Assembly: GCA_951802195.1 (NCBI GenBank)
Contig: OX637620.1
Location: 992,001 to 1,056,000, forward strand
Source of the DNA: Tausonia pullulans
Lineage: Eukaryota; Basidiomycota; Tremellomycetes; Cystofilobasidiales; Mrakiaceae
Reading direction: 5' to 3'
DNA: 64,000 nt
Part shown: one piece after another, positions 46,637-57,108 of the stretch
Layout: the number at the start of each line of letters is the position of its first letter
Numbering within the stretch: the first letter of the stretch is position 1
Notes under the pieces: generated by a model
What the model saw: only the letters and a program-made list of their open reading frames with translations
Told to the model about the DNA's origin: nothing
The model's database searches: none
Translations under genes and position numbers: made by a program

Positions 46637-48965
46637 ATGTTGCTCACGCACAACCCCACGCTCCTCGCCCCGTGTAAGTTTCAGCCCAGCTGGTCTGGAT
46701 CGACGGCGACACTGCCCTCCGGCACACGGAGGAGTGTGGGGCTGTCACCAGCGCGACTTAACACCAGCGCGTTGTCGCTACAACCGCCTATCCACCCTCT
46801 GGTTCAATGGTGATGGAACTAACCTACTCTCCTCTCATCACCAGATCTCAAGCTCGACCAGGGGGGCAAGATCATGGCCGAGTACATCTGGATCGACGGC
46901 GACGGCGGCTTTCGCAGCAAGACGGTGAGGCTCAACATCTGAGTTTTGTTCTTGTGTCCGCAAGTAGTGGCTCTCTGGGAACTCGTTGAAGGTGGTCGTC
47001 CGCTCGACTTTGTGTCACCCTCTTTGCCTCCCTCAGGAGCAGACAGGAAGGTGGCCGAGCGCACGAACTGAACTGTGCGCGGTGGCCTGCGCCCCATCGA
47101 GGTCCGGCCTGGGCCGAGGGGTCAAGCGGCGCGACGATAAGACCAGCCCCTCTGGCCCATCTCTTGTTCACATGGGTTCAAGCCCATCGCATGGCGTGCA
47201 TTCCAGTCTTCTCTCTTGGCCTCGCCTGCCCCGTTGCTTTGAGATGAAGCGATGTGCTTGCCTGTGAACTCGGTGGTGGCGGCCTCGTCGGTCATGTGCT
47301 CCGTTCCCTTCGGCTCCTTCCTGGCTCCTCCCCGCTATTACCCGGTTCGCATGCCTTTCTCCCCCTTTGGCCTCCATGTCATATACGTTCTCCAATTGTA
47401 ATTGGAAGACCGACCGAGGAGCGAAAGCATGGTCTTCTCGCTCGAGGGGAACGGCTCTGGCTGTGAGGGGTAGTCGCGTGCCACCTCTCTACTCTTGTTG
47501 TTCTCTGCCCTGGTCTATTGAACCTGCGTCATATTTCCCCTCGGGCTTGTTGTTGACGCTCGGCTTGTTCATTCTTGCAGACGACCGTCGACCACGCCGT
47601 GAACGACGTTTCTGAGCTCAAGGGTTAGTCCTTTTCTCCGTCCCTGCTGCTGTACTAGGAACGGAATAAGACGCCACAAAGCCCGCCCCATCGGGTCGGA
47701 CTCTGTTCCCGCGCGCCCAATCGATCTTCCCCTAATAAGTGCTGACCAGTCTCTGCCCTCCCATAGAGTGGAACTTCGACGGCTCGTCCTGTAACCAGTG
47801 GGTTGTGCATTCGCTCAGATGTAGTCCCCGCTCCCAGCTCACCACCATCTCTCTGCTCCAGGGCCCCCGGCCATGACTCCGATGTCTACCTCCGCCCCGT
47901 TGCCATCTTCAAGGACCCCTTCCGCGGCGGCGACAACCTCCTCGTTCTCTGCGAGACGTATAACTCGGACGGCACCCCGAACAAGACCAACTTCCGCGCG
48001 CAGTGCATCAAGACGATGAAGGACGTCGAGCACCACGACCCCTGGTTTGGCCTCGAGCAGGAGTATTCGCTTCTCGACTCGGACGGCTGGCCCCTCGCCT
48101 GGCCCAAGGGTGGATACCCGGGCCCCCAGGGACCGTGAGTCGAGCGTTATCACTTTGTTTTTGTATGTTATTCTTAGTTTTGCTGACGCGTCGTCCTTTG
48201 AGCTCCTCAGGTACTACTGCGGTGTTGGAGCCGGTAAGGTCTTCGCCCGGGATCTCATCGAGGCTCACTACCGCGCATGCCTCTATGCCGGTATCGAGAT
48301 CGCCGGCATCAACGCCGAAGTCATGGCCTCGCAGTGGGAGTTCCAGGTTGGCCCATGCAAGGGCATGGAGAGTGAGTGGCTGAGATCGCTCTCTCTGGGT
48401 TCAACAAGTTCAGACTGACGCCCTGCCTCTCTCCAGTGGGTGATCAGCTCATGATTGCCCGCTACCTCCTCATCCGCACCGCCGAGGAATGGGGCATCAA
48501 AGTCACGTTCCACCCCAAGATCTTCAAGGATGGTGACTGGAACGGTGCAGGCTGCCACACCAACTACTCGACCAAGGAGATGCGCACCGCGGGAGGCATG
48601 AAGGCTATCGAGGCCGCCATCGCCAAGCTCGAGAAGAAACACCTCGAGCATATCGCCGTCTATGGAAGCGACAACGAGCACCGTCTCTCTGGAAAGTGAG
48701 TTTTCCGACCTCTTCCTACTTTCCCTTTGCCATTGTTCTGTTAGATTAGGTACTGACATGCTTTCTGACTCATTTTTGTATCGCCAGGCATGAGACGGGT
48801 CACATCGGCCAGTTCTCGTGGGGTGTCGCCGACCGCGGCGCGTCCATCCGCATTCCTCGCCATGTCGCCGCCCAGGGCTTCGGGTACCTCGAAGACCGTC
48901 GCCCTGCTTCGAACATTGACCCGTACCAGGTTACCTCTATCATTTGCGAGACGACGCTCCTTTAA
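46637..48965 (+). CDS. GLN1: Glutamine synthetase, type II (eukaryotic)
   Basis: ATP-dependent synthesis of glutamine from glutamate and ammonium, the main entry of ammonium nitrogen. Exons begin 46637-46673, 46845-46924, 47581-47623, 47767 and onward. Motifs: [56 protein letters not shown] (metal-binding Glu), [66 protein letters not shown] and the C-terminal [14 protein letters not shown]. Length and motifs are those of an intact type II enzyme. Intron 1 (46674-46844) contains a 17-base exact match to exon 2, and intron 2 (46925-47580) is 656 bases, by far the longest of this gene. An inverted relic of the 5' region lies upstream. Confidence 0.96.
46694..46710 (+). repeat. Exon-2 fragment inside intron 1 of glutamine synthetase
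   Basis: TCTGGATCGACGGCGAC occurs here in intron 1 and again, identically, in exon 2 at 46887-46903 (17 of 17 bases, 193 bases apart). Together with the upstream relic it suggests that intron 1 descends from a duplicated piece of exon 2. Confidence 0.7.
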
Positions 48966-50777
48966 GCGTCAGACGACGAACCCAAACCGATCCCTCATGG
49001 CGCGCCCGTGTCCGCGCTCTCCCGTGCCTCATCTCCTTTCCGCCTGCCCTCACAGACACATCCACACGCCCCTTAATAGTCTTTCCTTCAATACACTCTC
49101 TTGTCCCCCTCTGTTTCGTTTTTCCCTTCACTTTGGCCTCGGTTTGGGTTCTCGAGGGGAGCTTTCTGCAACCCTCGAGCGATGATTACATAGTCACTTA
49201 ACTTTGTGTTAGAGACGCAAAGAGAACTCCGCTCGACCCTGTGCATCTCCTCTATCAATTTGGCGTTTGTGTCCCTTTCCTCTTGAGATGTGACGAGCGA
49301 GAGCGCGAGATGATGGTGTACACATGGATAGGAGCGAGTTCAGGCTGGTCTGAGAGAGGAGCGGCTGGAGGTACATGCCGTCCTCAAGAGGCTCGTGGAA
49401 CGTGACCTCACAGAGCTGGGGTGGGTACGCCGGGTGGGAAAGGAACGGGGTAAGGCGTCTACAAAGGGAGGGAGGGAGGGCAATGGGAAGAAACCGCCTA
49501 CGAAACGGACGATCGATCTTGTTCTGCAAAGGTAGCGACTGCCTTCACTCGATCTCCCGATCGAGGGGAAGCTCGGCGCCCTCTCTGCGATTTCCGCTTT
49601 AACGACGTCCTCCAGAGAAGGCTGGGAAACAATAGTGGCGATATTGCCTGAAACGAGATTGATTTTCCCTTTTTTTTTTGTGATGGGAGAGCGAACGTCG
49701 AAGGTTGGGAGATTTGTGAGTACAACAAAGAGGAGGGCCAAGTGTCGATTCTGATCGCAATAGGTGCGGAAATTTTGACAGACCATTGACATGTCACAAA
49801 ATTGGGACCCCAAAAGTTGTGAGTGTTGGGTCAGGAACGGCTTTGTTTTACCCCTGACGGGATGTGCGAAATTTGATCGTTGCGAGAGAGCGTGAAGACC
49901 GAAGGTTATTCTTCTCACGGTGCAATGAGCGACCTGGAAAGGACGTCGCAGCCAATTTTGTGATGTCCTTCAGTCCAGGTTATCAACGCCTGTTCTCATC
50001 CGCAACAAAATTGAAGGGATATAGCCCTTATCTCGCAGAGACGCCGGTCGGTGGAGCAGGTAGTCGAGAGCGACTTGCGGTCGTCCAGTAGGCGAGGGGT
50101 CGACTAGAACACTTTGGCTGGGAAGCCATGGATGAAGATCAACAGCGGTAAAGGAGGTTTCGCGCTGAAGACTGGGGCTGTGAAGCCGGCAAGACAAAGG
50201 CAAACTCATTGAATCCAGGCATGTGGAAAGGACAATCTCGAGGAACAACGGGTCAGCCATGCAAGCTCACCCCTCTTCCTCTCACGACACGCGATCGGCC
50301 CATTGCCAGCTTCAGACAGAGTTGCAGGGCTGGACCCCCATGATGAGAAAGGGAAAATGGTTGAGAATACCAGCTGGAATGATACGGGTCGCGAGAATAT
50401 AAACGTGAGTCGAAGGCCGGCTAGCGCTGCTGGCCAGTAAGTCATTTGTCAGAGTTTTAGCCGTCCGGAGACCGTAGCAATGTAGATGGAGGTCCTCTGG
50501 GACACTGGAGAGGAGTGAGCGGGGTAACATGCGAGAGAGCCGGGATGATGTTTATAGAGCCATATCACAGGGGAACGCGGCGCGCCCTAGTAATCGCGCC
50601 AAGGCCCGGGATTATGCGAGGCTTAACCCACGACTAACCTGTCGTCGGTTCAATCGATTTCGGGCCGAGGCCGTCTGCCCCTTCTCTGCCCGAACGACCA
50701 CCTCCGTCATCCGTCTCTCTCTTTCAGTCCTTCTCCGATTCATTTTCGCCCTAGTCGGGCGCTCCCATATCTTTGCC
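48966..50777. other. Intergenic region between glutamine synthetase and isoleucyl-tRNA synthetase
   Basis: 1.8 kb, the longest gap in the window. The first 200 bases should be the glutamine synthetase 3' region. Several minus-strand open stretches exist (49209-49529, 49560-49918, 50312-50530). One pair can be joined by a good 50-base intron, but I recognise no protein (see the separate entry). There is a T-run near 49668 and an imperfect hairpin near 49795-49822. The right end is the promoter of the synthetase gene. Confidence 0.5.
49209..49918 (-). CDS. Possible unrecognised minus-strand gene or gene remnant
   Basis: Not a firm call. Reading leftward, a segment with QPSLEDVVKAEIAERAPSFP has gene-like codon use, and a later segment reads LSHPAYPPQLCEVTF then HEPLEDGMYLQPLL. 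The second can be joined to TFAEQDRSSVS by a 50-base intron with a GTAGGC donor, a pyrimidine tract and a TTTGTAG acceptor. The first segment is in a different frame, and I could not find a clean junction. It could be the 3' part of a small gene convergent with glutamine synthetase, a decayed gene, or chance. Confidence 0.25.
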
Positions 50778-53700
50778 ATGCTTCCTTATCTGGCCTGCCG
50801 ATCCACCTCAGGACGGTATTCCGCGGCTTCGTCGTCTCTCCGCCGGCTTCGTCCCTTGGCAGCAACGCCTTTCTCACTCCTCCCCCGGCGGCATCAGAGC
50901 TCTCCCTCAACCAGCGACCCTCTCCTCCCGCACACGGCCTCGGACCCCAAAAAGTACTCGCACACACTTCTGCTCCCCAAGACGACGCTCCCTCAGCGGC
51001 CTCCCGTGGCCTTGTTGCGGGAGACGTACGGCGAGAGAACGATGGAGGGCCTCTATGCATGGCAGGTGCGTCCTTCTTCGTCTGATTGGAGGAAGCCGGC
51101 ACATCCTCAGCTGCTGAACATCGATGTCTCAAAATTGAGCAGAGGGAAAACAATAAGTCGGGAGAGGAGTTTGTCTTTCTCGATGGACCGCCCTACGCCA
51201 ACGGCAAGCTTCATATGGGTGCGTCCCGACAGACGCGTCTAGACGCGAAGACGGGATGAGTTTGGATGGACTGATCTGACGATGACACGTCGCGTATTCT
51301 TTTCCCTCGCGAAATTTAGGCCACTCTATGAACAAGGTCTTCAAAGATACCATCAACCGATACCAGGTCGCCCGTGGCCATCGCGTTCTGTGCGTTTCGT
51401 CCTGACATGGGGTGGCATCGGAAACAAGCAAAGGAGGGGTTTGACATGGCGCTGATGCTCATCGCTCCTGTAGATATATCCCTGGCTGGGATTGTCATGG
51501 ACTGCCGATCGAGAATAAGGCCCTCGAGGCTCTCAAAGTGCGTTCTGGCTTGCTTACGAAAGCCCCTGCCGCGCTCACTTCTTCATTTCACCTACAGGCC
51601 AACTTCCACGACCTAGAGCCGGCCAAGATTCGAGAAGCCGCTTCACAGCTCGCGGAGGAATGCACGGCATCGCAAAGGGAGGAGTTCAAGTCACTCACTG
51701 TGATGGCGGACTGGTCGCCGGAGGGCACATACAGGACGCTCGGTTAGTCTTAGTTCCATTGTAGTGTCTCGTTGCTGCATTCCCTTGGGCTGAAGATGCT
51801 GTCTTTCTCTCGCGCAGACAATACCTTTGAGATCGCGCAGCTCAAAACCTTCTCCAAACTGGTCTCTCGAGGCGAATCCGGCCCATTGGAGCACTGATAT
51901 GTTGATCCGCCAGCTGACTCCACCCCTACTAAAGGCCTCATCTACCGACAGCACCGACCAACGTACTACTCGCCCTCGTCAAGGACCGCCCTCGCCGAGG
52001 CAGAGCTCAAGTACAAAGACGACCACGTATCACGCTCCGTCTTTGTCGAGTTTGAAGTCGCCGAAGCGGCTGACGAGCTGGAGCTCGCATTGGCAGAGCA
52101 AGGTCTTGATGGGGAAAAGATTGGCCTGACCATCTGGACAACCACACCTTGGAGTTTGGGGAGCAATATGGTTGGGTTTCCCCTGCTTTCAGTCTCTCTC
52201 CCGCACACTAAGTTTTCCATATTTTTCTGTTTCAGGCCATCATGGTCAACCCTGAAGACGAATACTCTATTGTTCAACGCTGTGGCGATGGTAAACTCGT
52301 TATCGTAGGCACAGAGATTGCTGGCCAGGAGTCTTCCGACTTCAAGGCGGCGTTCGGCGAGTTTGAGACGCTGGCGGTCCTCAAGGGTGCGTTCCAAAAT
52401 TCCTTGCCGCTAGCCAGCCAGTCCTCCCCTGATCCCCCCTACTCTCCCTCTCTCTCTCTCGCACACACATACAGGACGCCAACTCCTCACTACCACCTAC
52501 CTCCCGCTCTTCCGCTCCTCCACTCTCGCCCCACACGAAGTCATCTCCTCTTCTCACGTTACCTCCGCATCTGGTACCGGCCTCGTCCATTGTGCTCCAG
52601 CCCACGGAGCTGAAGACTATGCCGCGGCCCGCGCAGGCGGGTACGTTGTTGATGGCCGGCTCATCTGTCCTGTCGACAACGATGGCAAGTTTACCGCCGA
52701 GATGGGCGATCGCCTCCAGAATAAGGAGGTGTTGGGCAAGGGTAATGACGAGATGGTCAAGATCCTTGGAGAGAAGGGTGTCCTGCTTGGAGAGAAGAGG
52801 ATCACTCACAAATACCCTTACGACTGGAAGACCAACCAGCCGGTCATGACGAGGGCAACCTCGCAGTGGTTCTGTGATCTCTCGGACGTGAAGGATAAGG
52901 CGCTCAAGGCCCTGGACTCTGTGACATTTGTCCCTCCCGTCTGTGAGTAAAACGATGTCTGGCTCTCTTTGTCTCCCATCCAAGTTAATAGCGAATCTTT
53001 CCCCTCCCTCAAGCCGAAAATCGCCTCCGGTCATTCGTCAAGTCTCGATCGGAATGGTGCATCTCCCGCCAGCGTGTATGGGGTGTCCCGATCCCTGCGC
53101 TTCACGACGTCGCCACGGACACAGCGGTCCTCACGCCTGAGTCGCTCGAGCACATCCTCCCAATTCTTGCCGTCAAAGGCACCTCCTACTGGTTTTCTGG
53201 CCCTATTGAGGAGTTCCTCCCACCTTCTCTCCGGAACGACGGCAAGACGTACCGCAAATCGACCGACACGATGGACGTCTGGTTCGACTCTGGCTCGGCG
53301 TGGTCGGTCCTTCCCGAGCGGCCCGAGGGATCCGACAGGCCGAGGGCGGACGTCGTCCTCGAGGGAAGCGACCAGCATCGGGGTTGGTTCCAAAGCTTGC
53401 TCCTCACTGCCATTGCGTCGAGCGATGCCGAGACTCCGCAGGCCCCGTACGGGACGGTAATTACGCATGGCTTCATCCTCGATGGCGAGAAGCAGAAGAT
53501 GAGCAAGTCGGATGGCAACATCGTCTCGCCGCTCTCAATCGTCGAGGGTAACGTCGCGGACGCGGGCAAAGTGCGATCTCTCACCTCTCATAGATCCCTG
53601 CAATGTGAGATCTGATTCTTCGTTGTTCTCAACAGGGCAAGGGCAAGGCTCTCGGCTCCGACGTCCTCCGTGTGTGGGCGTCTTCAGCAGACTACACGGG

Positions 53701-55139
53701 CGATGTCACGTTCAGCCGGGAAATCGTCGACATGGCGGGCCAGCGGCTGCAGCGGTACCGCGTCCTGTTGAAATTTGTCCTCGGCAACATCGATGAGACG
53801 ACAAAGACCATTGACTTCTTTGCCCGCGAGGACCTCAACTTGGTCGGTCCCTCTCTCTTTCTGGAAAGGGAAGACACGTGCTGACGAAATGCGGCCTACA
53901 GGCGGACCGCTTTGTGTTGGACGAGCTCTTCCGCTTCGAGCAGCGCATCCGTGCGGCGTACGAGTCCTTCGATTTTCCCAAGGGTGAGATTAATAACGAT
54001 ATTCAACCTCGTCGTACTTTCTCACTGACGATCTACTCTCACTCTCCAGTCCTCATGGAGTCCACAAACGTCCTCAACCTCTTTTCTACGTTCTACTTCG
54101 AGATGATCAGGGACACCCTATACTCTGAGGCCAAGGGCGCCCCCTCGAGGGCCATCATCAAGGCAGTTCTTCAGTCTGTGCGCGCTTGTCTTCTTCGCTC
54201 CCCCCTTGAGTTGTTGGAATTTGACGCCTTGACTGCCTCTTCCTCCCCCCCCCCCCCTCCCCCTCTTCCCCACACCCTCTCAGATCCTCAACATCGTCTC
54301 GCAATCTCTTGGCCCTATCGTGCCCTACTTTGCCGAGGAGCTTCATGCACACCGGACCGATCTTCAGAGCCCCTCTGTCTCGGCCTTTGCGCGCGGGTGG
54401 ACGTCTCCTGTAAGAAGGAAAACAATATGGTTCTCAACTTGAGAGCAGCTAGACTGACAATCCACACTCTGGCTCTTCAGCCCAAGGCTTGGGTGGACCT
54501 TGAAGCCCGCGAAGAGATGACACAGCTGCTGGACATGAAGTCGCTAGTCCAAGGTCTTATCGACCAGGGTCGTGCGGAGAAGTGAGTGGGTCTTTTCTTG
54601 TCGCCAGCCATCGAGGCCTCGACCGAGATTAACACGACTCTGATGGTGTGCTCTTACAGGTCGCTCACCGTTGCCCAGCAGGCACACCTTGAAATTGCCA
54701 TCGACGACTCGCCTTTGGCGGACATCATCCGCAAACATCGTCCGTCGATTCTCCATCTTTTTGTCCATGGGGACGTTCTCACCAACCTGACGTTTCCTTT
54801 GCACCACAGAGTCGATCCTGGCGCATCTGTTCAACGTCTCGCACGTCACCGTCCTCGCTAACCCCATCGATGAGCCTCAGTCGTGGGAGTACTCGACAAC
54901 GTTCCAGTCCCAGCGTGCGACCTCCAACTGTCTCTGACCATTGTCCATCCGCTGACAGTGCTCTGTCCAATCCAGCTAACACCTCAGGCGTCGACTCCAC
55001 CATCTCTCTCCGCATTTTCCCCCCATCAATGCACAAGTGCCCACGATGCTGGATCTACTCGTCCGCCAAGGAGGAGCATCTCTGTATCCGGTGCGAGGGT
55101 GTCGTCCGCACGCTCGAGGCGGCCGCCGAGGCCAGTTGA
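50778..55139 (+). CDS. ISM1: Isoleucyl-tRNA synthetase, mitochondrial
   Basis: Class I synthetase charging mitochondrial tRNA-Ile. ATG 50778 begins MLPYLACRSTSGRY, and the first 60 residues are rich in Arg, Ser and Leu, as in a mitochondrial presequence. Core motifs: LDGPPYANGKLHMGHSMNK (HIGH-type), GWDCHGLPIENKALE, IWTTTPWSLGSN (editing domain entry), TGLVHCAPAHGAEDY, MDVWFDSGSAWSVL, EGSDQHRGWFQSLL, KQKMSKSDGN (KMSKS) and VLRVWASSADY. A C-terminal anticodon-binding domain and a zinc-binding end (HKCPRCWIY, then LCIRCEGVV) follow. The bacterial-type C-terminal Zn site agrees with an organellar enzyme. More than fifteen introns; one contains a 13-base C run at 54245-54257. Stop TGA 55137. Confidence 0.94.
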
Positions 55140-55297
55140 TCAATGGCTTATTACCCATGTTCAACCAAAGAGACAGTGTACAATGATGCCATACATGTGT
55201 AAAAGAAGGAAAGAAAGGGAGAGGAGGGCACAAAAAATAACAAAAACATGAAGCGCGTCCAAGCACTTCGGACCGCACAACACCTCGGGTGCACCAA

Positions 55298-56904
55298 TCA
55301 GAGGGCCGTGCCACGTTCGAAGTTGGCACGAATCTCGGCGGTGTACTTGTCGTAGTAACGCATGATCTTCTTGTTGAAGTGCTTGTCTGCGGAAAGGCGG
55401 GAGGGAGGGAGGGAGGGACAAAGTCGCGTCAGCGTTGAGATTATAGGACGCTGGAGAGGAGGCCCACGCACTGGCGTCGTTGATGTAGGTGACGTCGCCG
55501 TCCTCCTCGTTGGCGCGCTTGCGCGAGGTTTGACGATCGAGCCTGGGGCGGAAAAGGAAGACGTTTCAGCCATCGGGAACAATCACAGCACAGAGGAAGT
55601 GCAGCGACGTACTGCTCGTTGAGTCGGCCAACCATATTGTCGATCGCATTCTCGGACGGTCGGCTGTCGGCGAATCCGAGCGAGTTGGCATCCCGATAGA
55701 GCTCCTCGCTTGTCATGGGCTTGACCCGAGCGAGCGCCCGGCCGGCGGCCGACGTCGACGAGTGATTCTTGGTCAGGGTACCCTCCTCGAGGCCAAGGGC
55801 GAGCTCCTTCTGCCGGTTGTAGAGCTCGAGGTCAGGTTTGATCGACTTGATTAGCCGAGTATAAGACTTGTTGGCCGAGTCCGCAGCGTCTGGTATGGTG
55901 AGAAAAAGGAGGGACAGAGGCAGTGAGTAAGGAAACAGAAAGCATCAACAAATGCGGCCCGACGCGTCCATCCCATCCAAGGCGACACAAGGACTGACCG
56001 ACGAAGCCGATGTTCTTGCCCGCCTCCTTCTCGGCGAGTTTAGCCTCCCACTTCTCGTTATCCTCAATGCTCCACTCCCAGTTCTTATTGCGCTCGAGGT
56101 CGACGCCGGACTCCTCGGCGTCCGCCTGCTCGCGGAGCATCTCGGCGAGCCGTTTCTTTTTCTCGAGCGACGCAAGCTCCTTTGCCGAGGTCTTGAGTTT
56201 CTGGTGCTCCGTGATGAGGTCCTTGCGGTTCGCAGCCGAAGACGCGCTCTGAAGATCGGGGATGCAAAAAAGGAGACGTGAGGCGATCGGGGGTCAGACG
56301 AGGAACGCGAACACCAGACGCGTGCCGTGGTGATGCCACACAAGAAACTCACCATCTTGAGCCTCAGCTCCTTGAGCTTGGCCTGCCGTTCCTCCATCGT
56401 CGTTGTCCCTTTCTTCTCCCCAGCGGCAACGGGAGGACCGACGGGCTCCTCCTTCTCTTCCTGGACGACCTCCTGCGCCTTTCCCTTCCCCTTCCCCTTC
56501 CCCTTTCCCTTGTTGCCACTGTCCTTCGTCTGCGCTGCTCCCTCAGCCACAGCATGAGCAACGACCTCAACCTCATGAGCGACCTTAGCAGCGGTCGGCA
56601 CCTCGGCCGACTCCATTTGGTCGAACGCCTTAGCAGCATGATCCGCGACGTCCTCACCAAGCGCCTCAACCGACTCGCCGAGATGCTTGACGGCATTGAC
56701 AGCCTTGCCGACGCCGTCGACGAGCGCTCCAACGGCCTTCTCGGCCATGCTGGGCTCGAGGGCGGCGGCCGTTTCGTCGGAGGGAGGGGCAGAAGTGGAG
56801 GGAACGTCGTCCGCGGATGCCTTCTTGGACCGGGAGGAACGTGTGGGCTTCTCAGCGGCTGGGGTGGAGGCAGCGGCGGAAGCTTTGGTCTTTCGGGGTG
56901 GCAT
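55298..56904 (-). CDS. SYF2: Pre-mRNA splicing factor Syf2
   Basis: Component of the NineTeen/Prp19-associated complex and the active spliceosome. From ATG 56904 (MPPRKTKASAAAS) there is a long N-terminal extension of about 200 residues. It has an Ala/Val/Glu helical stretch (MAEKAVGALVDGVGKAVNAV) and a GKGKGKGKGK run. The conserved Syf2 domain starts at RQAKLKELRLKM and continues through RNKNWEWSIEDNEKWEAK, NIGFVDAADSANKSYTRLI, ELYNRQKELALG, NAIDNMVGRLNEQLD and the C-terminal KKIMRYYDKYTAEI with ANFERGTAL. Stop at 55298. Convergent with the isoleucyl-tRNA synthetase gene. Yeast and human Syf2 are about half this length, the difference being the extension. Confidence 0.92.
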
Positions 56905-57108
56905 TGTGATGGGTCGTGAGGTGAGGGAAGGAGGGGGAGGAAGGGGATGAAAGGTGGGTGACTGAGGAGAGCCTGGAGGAGTATCGCGACTTGCAGCTCT
57001 CGCGCGGCCTTCTCGTTGCGCATCTGTCACTTGGCAACACTGAGGCACGTCATTCCCCGTCTCGTTATGTCTATGTCGATATCTGCTCACAAAAACTAAT
57101 ACATTAGA

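Noticed and set aside
49795-49822. Imperfect hairpin CACAAAATTGGG...CCCAAAAGTTGTG
   Set aside because: Pairing needs mismatches and bulges, and no function is suggested by its position.
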